Shown piece by piece: positions 57,901 through 64,000 of a DNA stretch of 64,000 bases. Source of the DNA: Stephania yunnanensis (Eukaryota > Streptophyta > Magnoliopsida > Ranunculales > Menispermaceae). The stretch spans positions 10,758,037-10,822,036 of the forward strand of contig CM077585.1 in assembly GCA_039657365.1 (NCBI GenBank), read 5' to 3'. The notes under the pieces were generated by a model. The model had not been told where the DNA came from. It was given only the letters and a program-made list of their open reading frames with translations, and did no database searches. The first letter of the stretch is position 1, and each line of letters starts with the position of its first letter. The translations under genes were made by a program, and so were the position numbers.

Positions 57901-58960
57901 GCCTAAGAAATGAACGTATTTCTCTTACCATGGTGGGGTAAGGTAACGTTTTGATTACTTGAGTTTTTTCGGATCTACCTCTATTCCTTTATGTGACAAT
58001 ATATGTCATAATATAAGTCTTTGGTCTACCATGAAATGATGTTTTTCATAGTTCAGTACTAAATTCTTTTTTTATGCATCTTTTAAGTACTTTAGTTGAA
58101 TTAACAAAACATTCATCGAAAGAATTACCATAAATCGTAAAATGATCCATAAAAACTTCAATGAAGTTTTCCACATAATCAAAAAAAGTACTAACCATAC
58201 ACCTTTGAAACATTACAAATGCGTTACACAAGCCAAAAGGCATATGTCTATAAGTAAATGTGCCAAAAGGCATATGTCTATAAGTAAATGTACCAAAAGG
58301 GCAAGTGAAAGTAGTTTTTTTCCTGATCTCTGGGGCAACAGGGACTTAGTGAAATCGTGAAGAACTATCTAAATAGCAATAATGGGTTTTGCCAGCTAAT
58401 CTTTCTAACATCCAATCTACAAACAGGAGTGGATAGTGGGCCTTCCTAGTTGAGGTATTTAGTTTTCTATATTCTATACATGCCCTCCAACCTTTTTGGA
58501 CTCTAGTAGGTACTAATTCTCCATGCTCATTTGTTATTAATGTAATTCCTATCTTTTTAGGGACTACTTAGACTGGGCTTATCAAATGCTATCAGCTATT
58601 GAAAATATCATTCATGCATTTAATAGTTTCAATATTTCAATTTTTACTACGTCCATCATAGATAGGTAATCTATGTTGAGTTTGTCTAGAAGCTTTTTAT
58701 CAGTTTTTAGGTTTATCCTATGCATGCATTTATTTGGACTAATTCCTTTAATATCAGCCAGGGTCCATTCTATTGCTCTTTTAAAGTCTTTTAATACATT
58801 TATCAACTTATTTTCTTCAGAACTTGTCAGTTTATTAGAAATTATAACTAGTAATTTATTACAGTCCCTTAGATAAATATCTTTCAAATGGTTTAGTAAT
58901 GTTTTTAGATCTAATTTTGCGGCTTTAACTGTAGCAGGTAAAAGTTTTGAAATAGATCTA
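57901..58960 (-). pseudogene. Athila reverse transcriptase
   Basis: Minus strand. 58612-58887 gives LVIISNKLTSSEENKLINVL, AIEWTLADIKGISPNKCMHR (start of RT) and VVKIEILKLLNA. 58046-58273 gives MPFGTFTYRHMPFGLCNAFV, FQRCM and FIEVFMDHFTIYG; the FMDD active site is FMDH (residues 41-44), losing one catalytic Asp. A duplicated 28-base segment around 58238-58290 (GCCAAAAGGCATATGTCTAT twice) adds a tandem repeat within RT. Confidence 0.88.
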
Positions 58961-59004
58961 GATAAGTCCAGGTAATAAGTAAGTTCTAGTTGTTTGTTAT
59001 ATGA

Positions 59005-59640
59005 TTATAAAGCACTTATTATCTCTTTTGATTCCTCATCTCTATCATCATCTTTTTCTAAACCTTCAATTGTAAATTCCAATTTATCTATTTTAGCTTT
59101 CCTAAAAGATTTGTCTATTAACGGATCCATCATATCTACTGTGGATATAGAGGAAACATCCATTTGATATTTCATTGCATCATATATATATATATATAAA
59201 TTCATCGTATCATCATATACTTCTATTGTTAGTTTTCCACTTGAAACATCAATCTTTGCTTTTGTTGTTTTCAAAAATACTAGTCCTAAGATTAGAGAAG
59301 TCCTATTAGAAAAATCATCTTGTTTCATATCTAAAACATAGAAATCTGTTGATAAGACTAAATCATTAACCCTGAATAATAAATCTTTGAGTAACCCTAC
59401 TGATTTAACAGTTGATCTATTTGCTGATTGTACGACTATAATAGTTTCTTCAAAATTTACGTATATCATTTGTAAATAAATAGGTAAAAGCATAACATTT
59501 ATTGAGGCTCCTGTATCACATAATGCTTTAAAAATTCCTATATTCTCTATCTTACATGGAACAAAAAACATTCCAGGATCAGAACATTTATGAGGTAATT
59601 TCTTTTGAATTAGTATGGATATGCATTCTCCCAAACTCAC
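59005..59640 (-). pseudogene. Athila aspartic protease
   Basis: Minus strand, 211 codons open. It has LPHKCSDPGMFFVPCKI, then ALCDTGASINVMLLPIYL with an intact DTG at residues 42-44, then LSTDFYVLDM and LILGLVFLKTTKAKIDVSSG. The pattern LPxKxxDPGxFxxPC...CDxGASINxMP...ILGRPFL is characteristic of Athila/Tat protease. This is the best-kept domain of the element. Neighbouring domains are broken, so it is still a relic. Confidence 0.9.
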
Positions 59641-60015
59641 ATTTTCATTAGCCTTATCTTATTAGTGCATAAATCTTTTATAAATTTTTAATACTTAGAT
59701 ACATTTTGAATGACTTCAAACGGAGGTATGTTAACTACTACTTTCTTTAGTGTATCAGATATTTGTTCTTAATTATTCAATTTATTAGCATTTTTATTGT
59801 CTTCCAAGCGATGAAGGAATGGTGGTTTTATATTAATTGGTATATCTTTGTCAGGTTCATTACCATTTTCATTTAGAATCTTGTTACTTGTTACTTCATT
59901 TTCTTTCTCTAACTCTGCTTCTATTTCTTTTCTAGAAACTAATTGGTCCAACATTTTTAGTTCATACATCTGCTTACCACTTCTTAATGTTATAGCTGGT
60001 GTTTTTTCATGTAAT
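59641..60015 (-). pseudogene. Athila gag C-terminal part
   Basis: Minus strand: HEKTPAITLRSGKQMYELKM, then DQLVSRKEIEAELEKENEVT and PPFLHRLEDNKN. AITLRSGK is a signature of Athila/Tat polyproteins. Sequence upstream is replaced by the hAT-like element at about 60016. Confidence 0.88.
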
Positions 60016-60133
60016 TGGACCAAACCGAGAGTCTACCGTTTGGTGATTTTCCAAACCGCAACCAAACCGCGAAAGTTGAAAACCGAACCAAATCGAACCG
60101 CGGTTTGCACGGTTTGGTCGGTTTGGTTTCGCG

Positions 60134-60138
<5 letters not shown>

Positions 60139-60170
<32 letters not shown>
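60139..60170 (+). repeat. 32-base poly-A run
   Basis: Uninterrupted A run inside the hAT-like element, next to subterminal repeats. It gives false poly-Lys and poly-Phe frames. Confidence 0.95.
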
Positions 60171-60171
<1 letters not shown>

Positions 60172-61033
60172 AAAAAAGCAACCCAAAAAAAAACAAGAGT
60201 GGTGAGTTAACAAACATTGGAGCTCAAACTCTTAACATATGTTACATAATACATATATAAACTCTTAAAAGTTCAAAGTAGATTCAAAGCATTCCACTTC
60301 AATAAAATACCACTAAAAATCATCCATCATCAATTTTAATTTGTAGATCAGATGGATTGGCAAGTCTTGATCCAAAATTGAGGAATAGTCATCAACATGG
60401 AAAGACTAATAAACTGGAATAAAGTTTATTGCATGAATACACTAGCTTAATCTCATACATGACAAAAGCGCACTTGTTGGAAGCTTTGTTGTATTTTGCC
60501 TAAGCGAAATTGATAGTAGAGACAAGCAATAGTTAGTTGAAGCGAGTCCATCTTCACGTCGGTGACATCGAGTTGCGAGTATCTCGCCTCTACATCCAAG
60601 CATTGAACCGATCGCAACTAACAACAAATCGATACGAAAAAATTGAGATTTGAGAATAGAAATGTAGATGCAGACCCATTTCGAAAATAACAATATATCA
60701 AGCTTCATTTCACACAGTCAACGACAAGACTAGAAATCTAGAAATTGGAGTTCGTCTCATAACCAACCTCGGATGGGTGCGTCCGAAATCTCCATGAACA
60801 AATTCCTTTATGTAGGTTCCAGCCTGCAAGGAAACAAAGAAATTAAGAACTAAATATTATCTGCATTGATTTTCACGCAACACCATATACCCAAATCGAC
60901 TTCACTCTTCACTTCTTCAGTCTTCACATCCCCAAATCGAGGTCATTTTCGATAACGGGTTCGATTTCTTCAACCAACAGCGACGAATGGACGAAAGAGA
61001 TGAACAGAGTGTTGTCCGAAAGCGATCTAAGGG

Positions 61034-61092
61034 ACCTTTCGGTGCCCCTTTCGGTACCCCTTTCGGTACCCCTTTCGCCGCCCCTTTCGGCG
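61034..61092 (+). repeat. 12-base tandem repeat CCTTTCGGTACC
   Basis: About five units; the first four have a GGTGCC/GGTACC spacer and the last are GCCGCC and GGCGCG. It lies in the GC-rich core of the hAT-like element. Confidence 0.85.
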
Positions 61093-61352
61093 CGGTGACT
61101 GGTGAGGAAGACGGTCGAGCGGCGATTTAGGAACGAGAGCAGAGCGGCTATTTTGGAGAGGAAGAGGAGGTTAGTGATTTTGGTTGGTTTTTAGGGTTTT
61201 TTGGTTTGTATTTACCAAAATGCCTTCGGTTTGGTTAAACCGCGGTTTTTTCAAAACGAAAACCGCGACCAAACCGCAATTCTGCGGTTTGGTCATTTTT
61301 CAAACCGCGACCAAACCGCGCGGTTTGGTCGGTTTGGGCGGTTTGGGCGGTT

Positions 61353-61640
61353 AGTACTTTTTTTTATTTATTTGACATTTTATACCTTTTTGTGTTTACT
61401 TTGTGTACTTTAGTTGAATACCCTTTAGGTTTTAACGTGTTTACTTTTTGTACGAACTCTCTAATAAGATTTTGAGCATCTTCATTATCTTCACCATAGA
61501 AACATGTTAAAGAATTTATAAGTCCAAACTTCAATAAAAATTTCGGAAATTCATTTGTATAAGTTATACATATAGGTTCATAAGCCGTGAAATTCTTATC
61601 AGATTGCCTAAAAGTTAATTCTACCTCGTCTTCAACCATA
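61353..61640 (-). pseudogene. Athila gag N-terminal part
   Basis: Minus strand from ATG about 61639: VEDEVELTFRQSDKNFTAYE, then FLLKFGLINSLTCFYGEDNE, then DAQNLIREFVQKVNTLKPKG. The pattern F-x-G-x-x-x-E-D-x-x-x-x-L-x-x-F is that of Athila gag. It is cut on the left by the hAT-like element. Confidence 0.75.
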
Positions 61641-61688
61641 TCATATGAATTTCAATAAGAAGGTTCCCAAGATATTATTTAAAATTTC

Positions 61689-61702
61689 TAGCAACAGCGC
61701 CA
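61689..61702 (-). other. Athila primer-binding site, Asp-tRNA type
   Basis: TGGCGCTGTTGCTA on minus, 5 bases from the LTR end. The usual Athila/Tat site is TGGCGCCGTTGCC, complementary to tRNA-Asp. Confidence 0.85.
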
Positions 61703-61707
61703 AAAAT

Positions 61708-64000
61708 TGACACTTGTTGAGCGTACACAATATTTTTTTGTATTTTACTATTAATTTGTAGTAGTGGTAAATGGGGTATTATCTCCACAGGGATTTTTTT
61801 AATCTCTTAAGAATTAAGGCTACCTTAAAGTTTTACCAGATTAATTTATTTTAATTTAATTAAATGGGAATTAAACACTTTAATATTATACAAACAAATT
61901 AAACAATTAATTAAAATAACTAAACTATAAATGATTTAAATTTAATAAACTAACCTAGTATAATTCAAACTAATAACTCGGAAAATCAATAAATCAATCA
62001 AAATAAAATATCTAAACAAAACACCCACTAAACATTATAATATACTTGAATTGCTTTCAAACTCTAAAACATAACATTACTTCAAATTATAGTTATAATT
62101 ATATCATATAGAATATTAGAATCATTGAATTCTAATTCATTATAGGTTGATAACCTTTAGCCAGCCACTAATTTTCCTAAATTCAATAGTAATGTCACAT
62201 TCTTATCTTTGTAAATCTACCCATTAAATCAAATGCAACACTATAGAAATACGATAGCATTACACTCAATGAGAATCATGTCTAATCTAAGCCAATATTA
62301 ACCAAAGTCGTGTAATAAACAACTTAAAACATAATCACCAAGAACATTCGCTCGCGAAAAGCCCTGTAGATTAATCTTATTTACTACTTTTATAATTATT
62401 GTCAATAACTATAAACGTAGACATGGAGTTGAACACTTTATATTAAGGAACATATTGGCTACTATGCACTCAACATAAAGAATTACTAGTTATAATATGC
62501 AAAAACAGCTTGTTTAATCCGTAATTGACGCGTATGAATTGATTTAAAGCATTTAGTACGCGAATCCATAATTATAACTACATTACAATCCAAAATATAT
62601 TATATGCCAAGGGTTTGTCAAGATTGATTAACTACTCATTCATGCTGGAATTAAAGAATACAAATATGTAATTAAAATACATAATTAAATAAATAAATAC
62701 CTCTTAATCAAAGCTCCAATGTCACTTCACATATAAAAGTAAACTAAACTTAAAGACAAGAGTAATGAAAAGTTTAAAAGAGAATAAAAAAGAAAATAGA
62801 GTAGAGAGAGTTATTTTGAAGCTCTCTGGTCCTATGTATCATTTCCCTAAAAGTGCATCTCCTAGATAAATATAAATTCCTCATTCTTATCTAATATAAT
62901 TGTCACCGACCTCGGTGATTTGTTAGTGATTCATGAGTTGTATGTAAATGGTTGAGTCAAACACTGGAATCGACTCTCAGTGCTCCACTAATTTAGCTGG
63001 TGATTTTTAATCCATTCTCCAATTCGTTATGGATTCACTAGCACTTTCTTACTACCGATTTTGGTACTAATTCCTAGTGTTATTACAAATCAGTGGCCAA
63101 TTGTTGGACTTCTTTTCCAATTTTACTGTTTTGGTCTTCTTCCTGCTTTCTTCCATCTCTTTATTTTCCTATTTAAATCCTAAAATCAAGAAAACCGGAG
63201 AATACCTAGTGTAATTTTATCATTTATATCTAAAATCAACCTAAATTATATTATAAAACATGTCTAATTATTAACTTGTCAATATAAGTTTTTAAATAGA
63301 AGTAATCTTCAAATTGAAACATATTACCCACAAGTAAATATAAGTTATGATAAAATAGAATTATTTTGAAAAAATGAATCATCCCTTAATGATAGCTCAA
63401 AAACCCAATGCAATAACTCTAATAACTTAACTTTCAATACAAAGGCCAGTTCACAATATAGGTTTTCTCAGTCTCCACTGACAAGCATCAAGCTTGCAAT
63501 GACTAGTATAGAATCTCAAAACATAAAAACCAATAGATTAATCTTAATTTTAGAAAATACTTTATAATAGCACCACGATCAAAATCAATAGAAATTTTGC
63601 CAAGATACCAATGAACATATTGTTTAAAACATGTTAGACAAAGAAATATTTCACTCAACCTAGCTTCAAGCACTCTAGCTAAATTTTTTCTTTAAAGAGT
63701 TTAAGAACATCCGTCTCTTTCATCTCTCATTTTTTTCTGCTTTATCCTAATTATTTTTTCTTTGTTATTTTTCTTTTTTATATTTTTTCCGTTTGACTTT
63801 TTACTTTTGAGTCCCTACTCCGTTTCCTATGGATATTTTCTCATTTTTCCCACTATAGATTCCCTGCTCTATTTCCTATGGGATCTAAAGGTTTCTCTAT
63901 ATACTTTTGAACTCTCGTTAGCACTTCTCAATAACCATTAAAGTTAAAGGAAGTGTTCTTTCTAACTTATAGAAATTCATTGGTTTTATACATTTCTTAT
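61708..64000 (-). repeat. Athila 5' LTR (cut by the window end)
   Basis: TGACACTTGTTGAGCGTACA at 61708 starts a stretch collinear with 49321-51680 to the last base of the window. The missing remainder is estimated at a few hundred bases. Confidence 0.85.

Larger units (their letters stand above)
60016..61352. mobile_element. hAT-like non-autonomous element in Athila gag
   Basis: Both ends carry many inverted subterminal copies of ACCAAACCG/CGGTTTGGT. On the left they span about 60020-60136; on the right 61201-61352 has GCGGTTTGGTC, AAACCGCGACCAAACCGCG and GGGCGGTTTGGGCGGTT. Such arrays are known from hAT-family elements. No transposase is encoded. The core (60770-61195) is GC-richer with a short tandem repeat. 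Gag sequence lies on both sides but a stretch of gag seems missing. The exact ends and the 8-base target duplication were not found. Confidence 0.65.
49321..64000 (-). mobile_element. Athila-like Ty3/gypsy element (right end outside window)
   Basis: Minus-strand element with 3' LTR at the left (49321-about 52050) and 5' LTR at the right (61708 to beyond 64000). Order on the minus strand: LTR, Asp-tRNA type primer site, gag, protease, RT, RNase H, integrase, spacer, extra ORF, LTR. ITLRSGK in gag, DPGMFFVPC...CDTGAS in protease and the GxDxxGPF-like integrase text support the Athila/Tat lineage. A hAT-like element interrupts gag. All ORFs have stops. Confidence 0.87.

Noticed and set aside
60007..60213. 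Minus-strand frame rich in Phe and plus-strand frame rich in Lys
   Set aside because: Both are readings of the 32-base poly-A run and the CGGTTTGG repeats of the hAT-like element.
61034..61092. Short regular repeats resembling a CRISPR array
   Set aside because: The 12-base units are directly adjacent with no unique spacers, in a plant genome; it is a simple tandem repeat.

Overview
The window is AT-rich plant nuclear DNA made almost entirely of transposable elements, most of them old, broken and nested. The families seen are Ty3/gypsy of the Tekay/Del (chromovirus) and Athila types, Ty1/copia including a SIRE-type element, an RTE-type LINE, a Mutator-like element and a hAT-like element. Together these point to heterochromatin of a flowering plant, probably a eudicot; the species cannot be read from the sequence. 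I found no convincing host gene, tRNA, rRNA or CRISPR array. No long open reading frame is intact, so every coding feature is listed as a pseudogene.

Layout. 1-8268: a decayed Tekay/Del-like gypsy element whose 5' LTR is cut by the window edge; its primer-binding site is followed by an unusual series of primer-binding-site-like motifs. 8269-12959: gag of a second gypsy element, split by a 3.3-kb LTR-like insertion (8978-12304). 12960-20655: a mosaic of gypsy LTR pieces on both strands, containing a solo copia LTR (15144-16528) with a 5-bp target duplication. 20660-22034: a truncated copia LTR into which a MULE-like element with long inverted repeats has inserted (21201-21976). 22035-23525: more gypsy LTR remnants.

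23526-45660: a SIRE-type copia element with LTRs at both ends, a large deletion from 5' LTR to reverse transcriptase, and an extra ORF near its 3' end. A younger copia complex (25962-41348) interrupts it and has a near-perfect 5-bp target duplication. That complex is a minus-strand element (LTR, gag, integrase, then RT/RNase H, LTR) carrying an inverted plus-strand block of the same family. The plus block contains its own LTR and primer-binding site and ends in a 408-bp foldback.

45682-47723: a 5'-truncated RTE LINE on the minus strand with a (TTG)n tail. 47724-64000: an Athila-like gypsy element on the minus strand (3' LTR 49321-about 52050, 5' LTR from 61708 past the window end). It sits inside an older LTR of the same family (47724-49320), and a hAT-like element (about 60016-61352) interrupts its gag.

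How the parts relate: this is a record of successive insertions. The SIRE element was hit by the copia complex, the copia LTR by the MULE, the gypsy gag by a long LTR, the Athila LTR by another Athila, and the Athila gag by the hAT-like element. Boundaries marked approximate were set by eye.
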